DNA of 64,000 nucleotides from contig NZ_KE150464.1 of NCBI RefSeq assembly GCF_000411475.1, positions 682,001 through 746,000 on the forward strand. The letters are read 5' to 3'. A model generated the notes under the pieces. It was not told the DNA's origin. It saw only the letters and a program-made list of their open reading frames with translations, and did no database searches. Shown here piece by piece: positions 1-9,116 of this stretch. Positions within the stretch are counted from its first letter, which is position 1; each line of letters opens with the position of its first letter. The stretch comes from Streptococcus sp. HPH0090 (GTDB lineage: Bacteria > Bacillota > Bacilli > Lactobacillales > Streptococcaceae). The position numbers and the translations under genes were made by a program.

Positions 1-153
1 AATGAGTAAGGCTTGAACTTCTTTATCTAACTTAGTGACCAAATCTGTAGGCGAAGATTTTCTCTCAACATGGAGATCTTCTTTCATATGTTCAAGAATA
101 TATTCTCCAGCTTCCCTAACAATTTCTTTGGCAAATGTAAATTTATTTTCCAA
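1..153 (-). CDS. Inositol monophosphatase family protein, N-terminal fragment
   Basis: The 3' part runs off the left edge of the window. The readable 51 residues start at a TTG codon (151-153), overlap the end of the UPF0223 gene by 11 bases and keep one open frame to base 1. The stretch with [14 protein letters not shown] matches the N-terminal region of the inositol monophosphatase (SuhB-like) family, which dephosphorylates myo-inositol-1-phosphate and related substrates. The catalytic metal-binding motifs lie outside the window. It is translationally coupled to UPF0223 and spxA2. The family is fairly sure; the substrate is unknown. Confidence 0.7.
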   Translation of the reverse strand, partial: MENKFTFAKEIVREAGEYILEHMKEDLHVERKSSPTDLVTKLDKEVQALLI

Positions 154-421
154 GTGAAATCTTCCCTTCTCCTTTTTCTTTTGCCAATTGGACTGCACGG
201 TAGAAAGAATATCCACTAACTGCTTCAAATTCACGTCCCAAACGTTTTTCTTCACTCTTACTTGGAACAACTGACTTGAATAACTTGTAGGAATCTAATA
301 GTTTTTTTGCTTCTACCTTAGTTTCATAGGCAGCTTCAACATCATTAAAAAAAGAAAGCACTGAAGCAAGTTCTTCAGTGCTCCACGACAAATCTAGTGG
401 GTAACTATACTGTTTATTCAT
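143..421 (-). CDS. UPF0223 family protein
   Basis: A 92-residue protein of unknown function. The N-terminal [13 protein letters not shown], the central [10 protein letters not shown] and the [14 protein letters not shown] stretch are typical of UPF0223 (YktA-like) proteins of Firmicutes. It sits directly after spxA2 and overlaps the start of the inositol monophosphatase gene, so the three are probably one operon. No signal peptide or membrane segment is visible. The family assignment is good; no role can be inferred from sequence alone. Confidence 0.85.
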   Translation of the reverse strand: MNKQYSYPLDLSWSTEELASVLSFFNDVEAAYETKVEAKKLLDSYKLFKSVVPSKSEEKRLGREFEAVSGYSFYRAVQLAKEKGEGKISLGK

Positions 422-823
422 CTAATTAATACCAGCTCTCAATGTAGCTTCTTTCAATTCTTGCTTACGATAACTACGAGGAAGAAACGCACGAATTTCA
501 TCTTCATTAAAGCCAATCTGCATACGTTTATCATCAATGATAATAGGACGACGCAAAAGACTAGGGTATTGCTCAATTAAACTAAGCAACTCCGTCACCG
601 AGATACTTTCCACATCGATATTTAATTTTTGGAAAATTTTTGAACGAGTTGAAATGATGTCATCGGTACCGTTTTCGGTCAAGGAAAGAATGTGTTGCAA
701 CTCTTTTCTTGATAAAGGACTGGTCATAATATTGTGCTCTTGGAAAGGCACCTTATGATTATCTAGCCAAGCCTTTGCCTTACGACATGATGTACAACTC
801 GGTGATAAAAATAGTGTAATCAT
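422..823 (-). CDS. spxA2: Spx-family transcriptional regulator SpxA2
   Basis: A 133-residue ArsC-fold protein that binds the RNA polymerase alpha C-terminal domain and redirects transcription under oxidative or envelope stress. It opens with MITLFLSPSCTSC, keeping the CxxC redox switch near residues 10-13, and has RRPIIIDDKRMQIGFNEDEI and RAFLPRSYRKQEL near the C-terminus. The MITLFLSPSCTSCRKA opening is that of streptococcal SpxA2 rather than SpxA1. I chose the ATG at 823, with an AAAGAAGAGAA stretch upstream; a frame starting at 865 adds an unlikely 14 residues. It leads the operon with UPF0223. Confidence 0.9.
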   Translation of the reverse strand: MITLFLSPSCTSCRKAKAWLDNHKVPFQEHNIMTSPLSRKELQHILSLTENGTDDIISTRSKIFQKLNIDVESISVTELLSLIEQYPSLLRRPIIIDDKRMQIGFNEDEIRAFLPRSYRKQELKEATLRAGIN

Positions 824-856
824 GCTATTCTCTTCTTTGCATACTTTTCTCACTCT

Positions 857-862
857 ATTATA
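857..862 (-). promoter_or_regulatory. -10 box upstream of spxA2
   Basis: The minus strand reads TATAAT about 34 bases upstream of the spxA2 start. No clear TTGACA sits 17 bases further up; TAGTCA is the best match. Confidence 0.5.
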
Positions 863-900
863 CAAAAAAATAAAGCGCTTGACTAGTTATTTCCGTAAAA

Positions 901-928
901 AAACCTATTTTTTCAAGAAAATAGATTT
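901..928 (-). terminator. Terminator of the hemW-fat-HAD-TIGR01906 unit
   Basis: An 11-bp stem (AAACCTATTTT with AAAATAGATTT, one G-U wobble in the minus-strand RNA) is followed on the minus strand by seven T residues. It sits just after the TIGR01906 gene. Confidence 0.7.
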
Positions 929-968
929 TTCGCACATTCTTTTAAAACATTTTTATGCATTTATTCTT

Positions 969-1592
969 TTATTTGCCTGTTTTTCGACTTTTAAGATACA
1001 TAAATCCAAAAATCAATTCATACAAGCAGAAAAATAAAAGAAAGGCATGAAGGAAAAAGTCCTCTGGTAGGATGAGAATGACTGGATCTTTTGCTGGATC
1101 AAAAAGCCAAGTATCATCTCCCACAAAAAGGATTTGATGAAATAAAGTAAAGAATTGTTCAAATCCAATGAAAATACCAACTAAAGCAAGAACCAGAGGT
1201 AGAGACAGCATAATAAAGAGGCCTCTGCGATATAGAAACAGAAAACCTTTCTGAATGACTTGCTTCCAAAAAAGATAGAAAATCGGTAGGGTAACTATCG
1301 CTACTCCTTGTGCTAGGTGAAAGAGTCCCTTCACAACCGCAAAATGATGGATGCCAGAAGGAGACGACGGAAAATCTGGCATTTTCAATGCTTGATTCAA
1401 TGGATTGGTCAAATAATCCATCAAAACATTAAAGTTATGCTGGATTGTCTGAGGTTGGAAAGGAACACGACTTGTTAGGTGTAACCAAGAAATTTCCTGA
1501 GGATACATGAACCAAGCTAGATAAATGGTCAATAAAATAGAAAGCGAAAGGAGGAAAAGGAGACTTCCTCCAAAAGTTAATTTAGTTTTCAT
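969..1592 (-). CDS. TIGR01906 (DUF1461) family integral membrane protein
   Basis: A 207-residue membrane protein of unknown function. Hydrophobic segments appear near residues 8-28, 95-115, 125-145 and 180-200, and the C-terminus is basic (KSRKTGK). The start overlaps the end of the HAD phosphatase gene by 11 bases, so the two are coupled. In streptococci this membrane family is typically found directly after the TIGR01457 HAD hydrolase, as here. The name rests on that pairing and on the membrane topology. Confidence 0.75.
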   Translation of the reverse strand: MKTKLTFGGSLLFLLSLSILLTIYLAWFMYPQEISWLHLTSRVPFQPQTIQHNFNVLMDYLTNPLNQALKMPDFPSSPSGIHHFAVVKGLFHLAQGVAIVTLPIFYLFWKQVIQKGFLFLYRRGLFIMLSLPLVLALVGIFIGFEQFFTLFHQILFVGDDTWLFDPAKDPVILILPEDFFLHAFLLFFCLYELIFGFMYLKSRKTGK

Positions 1593-2355
1593 CGAAATTC
1601 CACTCCGCTAGACTTGAGAGAACATGGGTTGGAGCGATTGGTAGGTCTGCTACTTCTTCAGGTTTTGTAAATCCTGTCGTCACCAAAAGGCTAGGGATTC
1701 TATTATCAATACCAGCACGAATATCAGTCAGGTAATTATCCCCCACCATGACAATTTCTTCGCGCTCAAGCCCTAGGTGTTCAACAGCTTTGTCCATAAT
1801 AATCGCATTCGGTTTTCCAATATAAACTGGTTTTACGCGAGTTGCTGCTTCGAGCAGAGTGACCAGTGAACCAGCACCAGGTAAAAGGCCTCGTTCCGTT
1901 GGGATGTTCAAATCTGGGTTAGTGCCGATAAAGTGAGCACCTTTGTGAATAGCTAGGGTTGCCGTAGCAAATTTTTCATAGTCTACTTGCCAGTCCAAAC
2001 CAACAACCACATAGGCAGGGTTTTCTTTATCTTCAACGTAGCCTGCTGCTTTGATTGCTTCCTTGAGCCCCGCTTCTCCAATAACATAGACTGTCTTTTC
2101 AAGCCCCAAATCATTCATGTAATCAATAGTCGCTAAGGTTGCAGTATAAATTGTCGATACAGGTGTGTCGATGTTAAAGTGATTGGCTAACATCTCCTGA
2201 ACACTCTCAGGTGTACGAGTGGTGTTATTTGTTACAAAGAGATAAGGAATCTCTCTTTTTTGCAATTCATGAACAAAAGCTTCACCTGCTGGGATTCTAT
2301 CTTTCCCCTTATAGATTGTTCCGTCTAAATCAATTAAATAACCTTTATAAGTCAT
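1582..2355 (-). CDS. TIGR01457 family HAD-type hydrolase (NagD-like)
   Basis: A 257-residue HAD-superfamily phosphatase with a type II cap, as in NagD/AraL. Motif I is the N-terminal [12 protein letters not shown] with the nucleophile DxD. Motif II is the [12 protein letters not shown] stretch. Motif IV is [13 protein letters not shown] near residues 200-212. The substrate is unknown; relatives dephosphorylate sugar phosphates and nucleotides. It lies between the acyl-ACP thioesterase (10-base gap) and the TIGR01906 membrane protein (overlap), in one operon. Confidence 0.88.
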   Translation of the reverse strand: MTYKGYLIDLDGTIYKGKDRIPAGEAFVHELQKREIPYLFVTNNTTRTPESVQEMLANHFNIDTPVSTIYTATLATIDYMNDLGLEKTVYVIGEAGLKEAIKAAGYVEDKENPAYVVVGLDWQVDYEKFATATLAIHKGAHFIGTNPDLNIPTERGLLPGAGSLVTLLEAATRVKPVYIGKPNAIIMDKAVEHLGLEREEIVMVGDNYLTDIRAGIDNRIPSLLVTTGFTKPEEVADLPIAPTHVLSSLAEWNFDEN

Positions 2356-2365
2356 ACATTTCCTT

Positions 2366-3103
2366 CTAATCTTTGTTAATTTCTTGCCAAGTTATTTTTG
2401 CCTGAGCATTGATATCCCCATCACTTGTAACTTGGTGATTACTTTCCAGTCCATTCAATTCGTAACTAGAAGTGATCATACCACCTGGTCGAACTTCCTT
2501 GACATATTTGAGGTTGATTTTTTTAGGAATATGATTGGTCAGAAAATCTGCTCCCATAACTTCAAAAACCCAGTCCAGGTATTTGCTGTTATTGACGTGA
2601 CCATTCATATCCAAGTCATAAAAACGAACGTGGTAGTCCTTGCTAATCACTTCTTCTAACTCTGTGTATTTTGGCCCTCGGAGTAGTTTCTTAGAAAACT
2701 CAGATTGATAAGGTGCGACAATTTCTGGTTCTACAGGGTGAACCTTACGACTCTCACGATCCATAAGGACAAAGGTAGCTACCATGCGAATGATTTCTTG
2801 ACCAGCTTCATCATAAATAGTAAATCGGCGGTAGCAAAATAGACGATTGTAAGTCAAGGCTTCCGTTTCAATTGTGATTTCCTCAGCAAATTGAGGTAAA
2901 CGTACAACATCGATATCATAATCAGTGATAATCCAGACTAGATTATACTGTTCTAAAACATCCTTGTCACTCACTCCTAGATTAATGGATTGCATTCCTG
3001 ATACTTGCAGGGACAACAAAATAACATCTGGCAACTTGATATGGCCATTCATATCAGCCATATCAAAAGGAATTTTCATCTTCATTTGATAAGTTAAGCC
3101 CAT
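2366..3103 (-). CDS. Acyl-ACP thioesterase
   Basis: A 245-residue double hot-dog thioesterase of the bacterial/plant FatA-FatB type, which hydrolyses acyl-ACP to release free fatty acid. The first half opens with [17 protein letters not shown]. The second hot-dog has [20 protein letters not shown] around residues 155-175, carrying the family's Asn-His active-site region. It starts four bases after the hemW stop and is followed by the HAD phosphatase. The length is normal for the family. Confidence 0.88.
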   Translation of the reverse strand: MGLTYQMKMKIPFDMADMNGHIKLPDVILLSLQVSGMQSINLGVSDKDVLEQYNLVWIITDYDIDVVRLPQFAEEITIETEALTYNRLFCYRRFTIYDEAGQEIIRMVATFVLMDRESRKVHPVEPEIVAPYQSEFSKKLLRGPKYTELEEVISKDYHVRFYDLDMNGHVNNSKYLDWVFEVMGADFLTNHIPKKINLKYVKEVRPGGMITSSYELNGLESNHQVTSDGDINAQAKITWQEINKD

Positions 3104-3107
3104 AATT

Positions 3108-4238
3108 TTACTCCAATATAAATCGTTCTGCTACTGTATCTCCTAGAAAGAGACCTTTTTTTGTCATTCGTATTTGTTGACCTTCTACTTGTAAAAGACC
3201 TTGATGACACAAATCTCTTACAACTTGACCATATAAATTTTCAAAAGATGTGCCAAATTTTTCTTCGAATCTTGCTTTTGAAACTCCTGTCTTCTTGCGA
3301 AGTCCAAGAAACATCTCTTCTTCCATTTGTTCCCTAAGACTCAGGAGTTCCTCATTGATGCGAGCATTGCCTTCTTCTACTGCCTTTAGATAATGGCGGA
3401 TTGGCCCATGGTTTTTATAGCGAACACCGTTTACATAGCCAGACGCACCTGCACCTATACCATAATACTCAGCATTATCCCAGTACATAAGATTGTGACG
3501 ACTTTCAAAGCCAGGTTTTGAAAAATTTGAAATTTCATAATGCTCAAAACCAGCAAGCTCTAATTCAGCAATGATATATTCAAACATTTCAGCCTCTACT
3601 TCTTCTTTAGGAAGTGGTAACTTCCCACGACGCATACGATTCATAAAGACCGTATGGTTTTCCAAAATCAAGCTATAGAGACTCATATGAGGAATATCAA
3701 GAGCAATTGCCTTAGCGACATTGTCCTTGACCTGATCCATGGTCTGCCCAGGAAGTGCGTAGATTAAGTCAATAGAGATATTATCAAAACCAGCCAATTT
3801 GAGGCGGTCAATATTTTCATAAATATCCTTCTCCAAATGACTACGACCAATTTTTTTTAGCATTTTGTCATCAAAGGTTTGGACACCCAACGAAACACGG
3901 TTGACCGCTGAATTTTTCAAAACTGCAATCTTGTCTTCATCCAAATCACCAGGATTAGCCTCAATGGTTAATTCTTCTAAGACTGACAAATCTAAGTTTT
4001 TAGTCAATCCATCCAGAAGCACCTCTAACTGTGGCGCAGACAAGGCTGTCGGTGTCCCTCCCCCAATATAGAGAGTACGCAACTTCTGAATGTCATAAGA
4101 ATGAAATTCTTGCAGTAGATGTTCTAGATAGCTGTCTACTGGTTGATTTTTAATAAAGACCTTAGAAAAGTCACAATAATAACAGATTTGTGTGCAAAAT
4201 GGAATGTGCACATAAGCTGATGTTGGTTTCTTCTGCAT
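3108..4238 (-). CDS. hemW: Radical SAM heme chaperone HemW
   Basis: A 376-residue radical SAM protein. The N-terminal PFCTQICYYCDF has the CxxxCxxC cluster ligands. IGGGTPTAL and the LGVQTFDDKML segment follow in the barrel, and the C-terminal HemN-type domain includes ALPGQTMDQV. HemW inserts heme into respiratory enzymes; it is often misnamed coproporphyrinogen dehydrogenase, and streptococci usually lack heme synthesis. I chose the ATG at 4238: it gives the normal length, and upstream in-frame sequence (to 4379) runs through a terminator and into ytxH. The transcript looks leaderless (see promoter). Confidence 0.9.
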   Translation of the reverse strand: MQKKPTSAYVHIPFCTQICYYCDFSKVFIKNQPVDSYLEHLLQEFHSYDIQKLRTLYIGGGTPTALSAPQLEVLLDGLTKNLDLSVLEELTIEANPGDLDEDKIAVLKNSAVNRVSLGVQTFDDKMLKKIGRSHLEKDIYENIDRLKLAGFDNISIDLIYALPGQTMDQVKDNVAKAIALDIPHMSLYSLILENHTVFMNRMRRGKLPLPKEEVEAEMFEYIIAELELAGFEHYEISNFSKPGFESRHNLMYWDNAEYYGIGAGASGYVNGVRYKNHGPIRHYLKAVEEGNARINEELLSLREQMEEEMFLGLRKKTGVSKARFEEKFGTSFENLYGQVVRDLCHQGLLQVEGQQIRMTKKGLFLGDTVAERFILE

Positions 4239-4245
4239 AGTATTT

Positions 4246-4274
4246 ATTATACCACAAAGACTTCCCTCAAGAAA
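4246..4274 (-). promoter_or_regulatory. Promoter of hemW, probably leaderless
   Basis: The minus strand has an extended -10, TGGTATAAT, at 4246-4254, and TTTCTT 17 bases upstream. Only seven bases separate the -10 from the hemW ATG, so initiation would fall at or beside the A of the start codon. No ribosome binding site is visible between them. Confidence 0.65.
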
Positions 4275-4275
4275 A

Positions 4276-4318
4276 AAATCACCATCTCCGACTCTAAGGG
4301 AATCAAAAATGGTGATTT
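4276..4318 (-). terminator. Terminator of the hprK-lgt-DUF948-ytxH operon
   Basis: A hairpin with AAATCACCAT/ATGGTGATTT arms, followed on the minus strand by a run of T residues. It lies six bases after the ytxH stop. Its T-tract overlaps the -35 region of hemW. Confidence 0.8.
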
Positions 4319-4323
4319 CTTTT

Positions 4324-4719
4324 TTAATCTTCTTTGATTTCGATGATGATTTCTTGACCGTCTTCTGGATCTTCAACAACTACTTTTTCTTCCAATTGTT
4401 CCTTGAGATTGTTCAAGGTCTCTTTTGAAGCTTCAGTCGCTTGTTGAGCTAAAGATTTAGATTTTTCAAGAACTGAATCCAAGGTAATTTCGCCAGATTC
4501 TACTTGTTCTTTTGTCTTTAGAACAAAATCTCTGGTTTGTTCTTTGACTTCTGTCAATTTTTCAAGAGCTTGTTCCTTAGCATATTCTGGATCTTCTTTC
4601 AAATCTTCAATAAAGTCTTGTGCTTGACTCGTAACACGCTTCCCTTTTTCACTTGTTAGGAATAAGGCAACCGCAACACCTGAAACAGTTCCTAAAAGGA
4701 TTGATGATAATTTACCCAT
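4324..4719 (-). CDS. YtxH domain-containing protein
   Basis: A 131-residue protein with an N-terminal membrane segment rich in Gly and Ala (LLGTVSGVAVALFL, about residues 8-22), then the TSEKGKRV motif typical of YtxH proteins. The rest is a long charged, probably coiled-coil region ending in an acidic tail. The role is unknown; relatives are stress-induced small membrane-anchored proteins. It is the last gene of the hprK operon, 14 bases after the DUF948 gene. Confidence 0.8.
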   Translation of the reverse strand: MGKLSSILLGTVSGVAVALFLTSEKGKRVTSQAQDFIEDLKEDPEYAKEQALEKLTEVKEQTRDFVLKTKEQVESGEITLDSVLEKSKSLAQQATEASKETLNNLKEQLEEKVVVEDPEDGQEIIIEIKED

Positions 4720-4733
4720 GAGCTATCTCCTTT

Positions 4734-5117
4734 TTATTTTTTAAAAAATTTACTTGCAACACGAATAGCAGACAAACCTGCACTAGTTTTTAAAGTTCTT
4801 GAACCAGCAGACGATGCTTTTTTACTCAATACACGAGCTTGCTCATTTAGATCAGAAACAGAAACAGAAAGGTCTGCAACTGCTGTAAAGAGTGGATCAA
4901 TCGTTGCAACTTTGACATTGATGTCATCAGCAAGAACATTGACCTTTGCAAGTAGTTCGTTTGTGTGATGTAGAGTAACATTTACATCTGAAGTTAAGGT
5001 TTTAACAGTAGTTTCAGTTTCATCGATTACACGACCAACTTTTTGAAGGGTAATAATCAAATAAACCAAGAATACAACCAAGGCAATTGCCACAATGATA
5101 TAAGCAACTTCTAACAT
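4734..5117 (-). CDS. DUF948 domain-containing protein
   Basis: A 127-residue protein with one N-terminal membrane helix (about residues 3-24), then an amphipathic coiled coil with repeated hydrophobic heptads (VGRVIDETETTVKTLTSDV onward) and a basic C-terminus. The pattern fits DUF948, which often pairs with YtxH proteins. It starts two bases after the lgt stop. Function unknown; probably a membrane-tethered helical protein. Confidence 0.8.
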   Translation of the reverse strand: MLEVAYIIVAIALVVFLVYLIITLQKVGRVIDETETTVKTLTSDVNVTLHHTNELLAKVNVLADDINVKVATIDPLFTAVADLSVSVSDLNEQARVLSKKASSAGSRTLKTSAGLSAIRVASKFFKK

Positions 5118-5118
5118 T

Positions 5119-5907
5119 TTAATTCTCCTTTTTCACATTATAAAATGGTGCTTTTTTTCGATTTTGATAAACGATAATATAAATTCCAAGTCCAATTAGA
5201 AGGACTGACAACCATTGAGATACTCGAAGTCCAAAGAACATGAGACTATCTGTTCGCATACCTTCAATGATCATACGTCCAAATCCATACCAAATTAGAT
5301 AGAAGGCAGTGATATAACCACGACGAATACTCTTTAATCGACGTCTAAAAATAATAATCAATGCAAACCCAATGAGATTCCAGACAGATTCATAAAGGAA
5401 GGTTGGTTGACGATAGGAACCATCGATATACATCTGATTTTTAATAAAACCAGGTAAATAATCAAGGTTTTCCACAACCGCTCCGTAGGCTTCCTGGTTA
5501 AAGAAATTCCCCCAACGTCCAAGGCTCTGTGCAATCATAACACTTGGAGCAGCAATATCCAAGAAATCCCATGTGTTGATTAATCTACGTTCAGCAAAGA
5601 AATAGAGTACGATTGCTCCGGTGATTAAACCGCCGTATATGGCAAGACCACCATTCCAGATGGCAAAAATCTCTCCCATATGCTGACTATAGTAGTCAAA
5701 TCTAAAAATGACATAATAAAGTCGAGCACCAATGATAGCTAAAGGAAAAGCAATTAAAATAAAGTCTAAAATGTCGTCGGATAAGATGTTCTTTTTTGGT
5801 GCTTCTTTACTTGCTAGATAGACTGCTAAAATAAGACCTGAAACAATGCAGAGTGCATACCATCTAATACCCAAAGGACCAATTTGAAAAGCAACTGGAT
5901 CAATCAT
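5119..5907 (-). CDS. lgt: Prolipoprotein diacylglyceryl transferase
   Basis: A 262-residue polytopic membrane enzyme. It transfers diacylglycerol from phosphatidylglycerol to the lipobox cysteine of prolipoproteins, the first step of lipoprotein maturation. The Lgt signature [13 protein letters not shown] is present near residues 130-142, followed by [10 protein letters not shown], and about seven hydrophobic segments are seen. The start overlaps the 3' end of hprK by eight bases. The hprK-lgt order is typical of Firmicutes. Confidence 0.95.
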   Translation of the reverse strand: MIDPVAFQIGPLGIRWYALCIVSGLILAVYLASKEAPKKNILSDDILDFILIAFPLAIIGARLYYVIFRFDYYSQHMGEIFAIWNGGLAIYGGLITGAIVLYFFAERRLINTWDFLDIAAPSVMIAQSLGRWGNFFNQEAYGAVVENLDYLPGFIKNQMYIDGSYRQPTFLYESVWNLIGFALIIIFRRRLKSIRRGYITAFYLIWYGFGRMIIEGMRTDSLMFFGLRVSQWLSVLLIGLGIYIIVYQNRKKAPFYNVKKEN

Positions 5908-6835
5908 TCTTCATCTCGTTCCTTTCAATTAGTTTTGTCAATCGTTCTTCAAAGAGGCGTGTCGCATCAAAACCCATCTCCTTCGAACGATAATTCATTG
6001 CAGCCGCCTCGATAACGACAGAGATATTACGTCCTGTTTTTACTGGGATACGAATACGTGGAATAGAAACACCTGAAATTTCCAACTCTTCCGCATTATT
6101 CCCCAAACGGTCAAAGACCTTATCAGTATCGTAATTTTCTAAATAAACAGCCAATTGAACTTGTGAAGAATCCTTAACTGCACTAGCCCCATAAAGGCTC
6201 ATAATATCAATAATACCAACGCCGCGGATTTCTAACAAATGTTTCAAGATTTCTGCTGGCTCACCCCAAAGTGTCATCTCATCTTTCGCATAGATATCCA
6301 CGCGATCATCTGCGACTAGACGATGTCCGCGTTTGACCAACTCAAGTCCGGTTTCACTCTTACCGATACCACTATCACCTTGAATCAAAACACCCATACC
6401 ATAAATATCCATCAAGACACCGTGCACACTTGCACGTTCAGCCAAGCGAGAATCCAGGTAACTTGACAATTCACCAGACAGACGACTTGTCGCTGTACGA
6501 CTTGTTAAAATCGCGATTTTACATTCTCTAGCAGCTTTTAGCATTTCCTCAGGAACCACTAAACCACGCGCAACAATAACAGCAGGTGTTTCAGGTTGGA
6601 ACAATTTCTTCAAAACCTGATAACGGTTGTGAGAAGACATACTAATGAGATAAGACCACTCCTTCATTCCCAATAATTGGATACGTTCCGGAGTATAGTA
6701 ATCAAAATAGCCTGTCATTTCAAGACCCGGTCGACAAATATCGCCCGTATTGATTTCCTTTTCAAGTAATTCTGGCTCACCATAGACAATATCTAGTCTG
6801 AGCTTATCGATTACTTCTTTGACTAAAACCGACAT
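5900..6835 (-). CDS. hprK: HPr kinase/phosphorylase
   Basis: A 311-residue bifunctional enzyme that phosphorylates HPr at Ser46 and dephosphorylates it, controlling CcpA-mediated carbon catabolite repression. The Walker A motif GDSGIGKS is near residue 153, the HPrK signature [15 protein letters not shown] near 204-218, and the N-terminal domain is normal. I chose the ATG at 6835 because the upstream in-frame ATG at 6850 is part of the AAGGAG ribosome binding site. First gene of the operon with lgt, DUF948 and ytxH. Confidence 0.95.
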   Translation of the reverse strand: MSVLVKEVIDKLRLDIVYGEPELLEKEINTGDICRPGLEMTGYFDYYTPERIQLLGMKEWSYLISMSSHNRYQVLKKLFQPETPAVIVARGLVVPEEMLKAARECKIAILTSRTATSRLSGELSSYLDSRLAERASVHGVLMDIYGMGVLIQGDSGIGKSETGLELVKRGHRLVADDRVDIYAKDEMTLWGEPAEILKHLLEIRGVGIIDIMSLYGASAVKDSSQVQLAVYLENYDTDKVFDRLGNNAEELEISGVSIPRIRIPVKTGRNISVVIEAAAMNYRSKEMGFDATRLFEERLTKLIERNEMKND

Positions 6836-6865
6836 ATATTTCTCCTTCAATAGAGTTCTCCTACT

Positions 6866-6874
6866 ATTATATCA
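6866..6874 (-). promoter_or_regulatory. Extended -10 promoter of hprK
   Basis: TGATATAAT on the minus strand, about 30 bases upstream of the hprK start, is an extended -10 (TGn before TATAAT). No good -35 is seen at 17 bases. Confidence 0.55.
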
Positions 6875-6955
6875 GATTGTCGGAATAAGTTTATGTTTTT
6901 TACAGTCTTTATGCTATTTATTTAGAAATAACTTTTTAAGTGATTTATTCTAATG

Positions 6956-6992
6956 AAAAAGGGATTAGACAACAAATTCATGTCTAATCCCT
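6956..6992 (-). terminator. Terminator of the LPXTG adhesin at 7036
   Basis: A perfect 10-bp stem, GGGATTAGAC with GTCTAATCCC, is followed on the minus strand by TTTTTC. It lies downstream of the adhesin gene. Confidence 0.85.
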
Positions 6993-7035
6993 TCCACTAT
7001 TTTTAACAGTATTATTTACGAATAAATAGTGAACT

Positions 7036-8712
7036 TTAATTATCTTTTTTCTTTAGACCCAATACGCCAAGTCCTGTTACTAAGAGAGCTACACCTGTTG
7101 CGAACAATGATTCTTTAGAACCTGTATTTGGTAGTTCCTTTTTAGGTTCAGATGTTGTAGATGTAGTTTCAGGTGTTGTTTCTTCAGTTGTTTTACCTGG
7201 AGTTGTCTCAACTGTTGTTGTAGTTGTGGTTGTGGTTGTTGTAGTTGTTGTAGTTGTTGGTTGTTCAACTTTTTTATACCAGTGGATACGATTTCCTTCA
7301 CGGTCTTTTTCTGTTTTTACAAATTCATATCCATCGATAGTAGCTGGATCCTTCCAACCCTTATCCTGTGGTTTAAGAGTTGCTTTTGTATCGATGTCTT
7401 TGTAGTCTGTCACAAGCGTATCAAGAACTAATTGTGCACCTGCAGAGTCATTAATGATACGGTAAATATAAATACCCTTTGAATCTTTCCCATCAATAGT
7501 TGCCGTAGCTACTTTCGAAACATCATATTGCATTTTTTCAAGATCGATCTTAGATTTATCAATAATGTTAATACGATTTTGACCAACACCGAAGAAAACT
7601 CCAAGTTCTTTTGGAACATCTCCTGAAATCATCTCAAGTGTGATTTTCTTAGCAGTAACAGAAGTCACTTTAAACTTAGGTGCTACACCTGTTGGGAACA
7701 CATAAGCACCGTATTGGTTTACACTATAGCTACTATAGACAGGTAAGATAAAGTAAGCTTGGTGTGTATCACCAACTTTAATTGCTGTGTCACCACTTGT
7801 TTTCCACTCGATACCTGAAGCGTCATTGAATTCTAGTTCAACTGTTGAACCAACTTTCATCCCTTCACTTCCACGCACTTGGAATTGTGTTGAAGTGTCA
7901 TATGAACCATCTGCATTGAACTTAATTGTATTTCCAGATGGTGTAAAGTGGATTGAGTTTGTCTCTGTCGCAAATTGTTCTACTTTAGGAATATCCACTG
8001 TACTTGTCACAGAAGAAGAGCCCACTTTAATCACTTGATTTAAAGTGTAGTTTTTATTTGCAATTACAGCTCCATTATAGGCGTTGTCTGATTTAATTTG
8101 GAACTTGACTTGTTTCAATACATCTGGTTGTTCAGCTTCAATAGCCTTCGTAAATGTAATTTTTAAAGTCGCGCGCGTTGATTCCAATTCAGCTTGTTGC
8201 ATTTGAGCTGTATCGTTTGAACCTTGACGTGCTTTATTGATGTTTTCGAACGAAACAATTGAAATTTTACCAATTGTCTTACCTTCGTAAGTTACGTCCT
8301 TGCCATTTAGTTGATTTAAGACAGCGACGTTTTCTAATGTAACTGTAACATAGTCGCCTTCTTTCACATCATCATCTGTGACTGAAAAAGAAAGGTCTAC
8401 ATCTGTATAGTATTCATAATATTTAATGTCATGATTTTTTATAGTACCAGTCACTTGTGCATTTACTTCTTTAGCAGCACGTGCTGGAGTTTCTGTACTT
8501 GTTACTGCTTCTGCACTTGAATTTGTTGCTACTTCTGCACTTGTTGCTGATTCTGCTGTTGTTGCTGATTCTGCTGTTGTTGTCGAAGTTTGTTCAGCTG
8601 TCGTTGTTGCTTCTTCAGCTGTAATAATTCCTTGACTTTGAAGAGCTGCTAAAAGCACTCCAGTTGACAATAAAGTAATCAATAATTTTCCAAACCTTTT
8701 CTGGTTTTTCAT
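7036..8712 (-). CDS. LPXTG-anchored surface adhesin with Thr-rich stalk
   Basis: A 558-residue cell-wall protein. The signal peptide covers about residues 1-32 and is followed by a low-complexity Thr/Ala/Ser region to about 78. The body (about 85-480) is beta-rich and resembles the Ig-like N2/N3 fold of MSCRAMM adhesins (DVDLSFSVTDDDVKEGDYVTV opens it); this likeness is inferred, not certain. A stalk of about 15 consecutive Thr follows, then TTPE/TTS repeats, LPNTG, a hydrophobic helix and a KKKDN tail for sortase A. The start has a GGAGG site 11 bases upstream. The ligand is unknown. It lies between hprK and the ICE. Confidence 0.85.
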   Translation of the reverse strand: MKNQKRFGKLLITLLSTGVLLAALQSQGIITAEEATTTAEQTSTTTAESATTAESATSAEVATNSSAEAVTSTETPARAAKEVNAQVTGTIKNHDIKYYEYYTDVDLSFSVTDDDVKEGDYVTVTLENVAVLNQLNGKDVTYEGKTIGKISIVSFENINKARQGSNDTAQMQQAELESTRATLKITFTKAIEAEQPDVLKQVKFQIKSDNAYNGAVIANKNYTLNQVIKVGSSSVTSTVDIPKVEQFATETNSIHFTPSGNTIKFNADGSYDTSTQFQVRGSEGMKVGSTVELEFNDASGIEWKTSGDTAIKVGDTHQAYFILPVYSSYSVNQYGAYVFPTGVAPKFKVTSVTAKKITLEMISGDVPKELGVFFGVGQNRINIIDKSKIDLEKMQYDVSKVATATIDGKDSKGIYIYRIINDSAGAQLVLDTLVTDYKDIDTKATLKPQDKGWKDPATIDGYEFVKTEKDREGNRIHWYKKVEQPTTTTTTTTTTTTTTTVETTPGKTTEETTPETTSTTSEPKKELPNTGSKESLFATGVALLVTGLGVLGLKKKDN

Positions 8713-8727
8713 CCCTTTTTTACCTCC

Positions 8728-8748
8728 GTGTAAATTTACACTATTATA
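8728..8748 (-). promoter_or_regulatory. Promoter with palindromic operator of the LPXTG adhesin
   Basis: The minus strand has TATAAT at 8743-8748. Immediately downstream, at 8728-8741, is a perfect 14-bp palindrome, GTGTAAATTTACAC, which would cover the transcription start and end at the ribosome binding site. This looks like a repressor site; the regulator is unknown. Confidence 0.5.
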
Positions 8749-8886
8749 CTACAATTTTACTATATTTGTCTTTAAAATTCAACAGAAATGCCTGATTGTT
8801 TTTATATTTCAAATAATTTGTCTTACGCCTTCCAAACGCTTAACAATCTAACTCTAATCATAAATTATATGGAGAAAAAACAACCA

Positions 8887-9009
8887 TCATTCAAGTACTT
8901 GAGACAAATCAACTGCAAATCGTTCAACGTCTATCACCAAGTCCCTTCCAGATTTTTCTAAGTAAATTCTTGGAAGTTCTTTTGTTAGTATTCTGTTTGC
9001 ATCAGCCAT
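8887..9009 (-). CDS. Possible short ORF or gene remnant beside the ICE
   Basis: In the 8749-9116 gap a 40-residue frame (ATG at 9009, stop at 8887) reads MADANRILTKELPRIYLEKS and onward, a plausible protein-like composition. No ribosome binding site is visible, and an in-frame TAA lies just upstream of the ATG. It could be the C-terminal remnant of a gene. I do not recognise it. The rest of this gap holds only an inverted repeat (8965-8976 with 9061-9072) and the ICE end. Confidence 0.25.
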   Translation of the reverse strand: MADANRILTKELPRIYLEKSGRDLVIDVERFAVDLSQVLE

Positions 9010-9075
9010 ATCTTGTGGATAGAGATATTAAACCCCCTAACAAGTGCTGTTATATCAACACTTCCAAGAATTGTC

Positions 9076-9092
9076 GGTCAAATTTTGGTCAA
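9076..9092. repeat. Left ICE end repeat (attL candidate)
   Basis: Holds two GGTCAA copies 11 bases apart and matches 34103-34119 exactly over 17 bp. The integrase stop is 25 bases inward. It may be the att core or a recombinase arm site. Confidence 0.6.
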
Positions 9093-9116
9093 ATTTTTCT
9101 TGTTCTTTTTTCTTCT

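Noticed and set aside
4324..4379. Upstream in-frame extension of hemW to 4379
   Set aside because: It would run through a terminator and into ytxH, and the added residues are not HemW-like.
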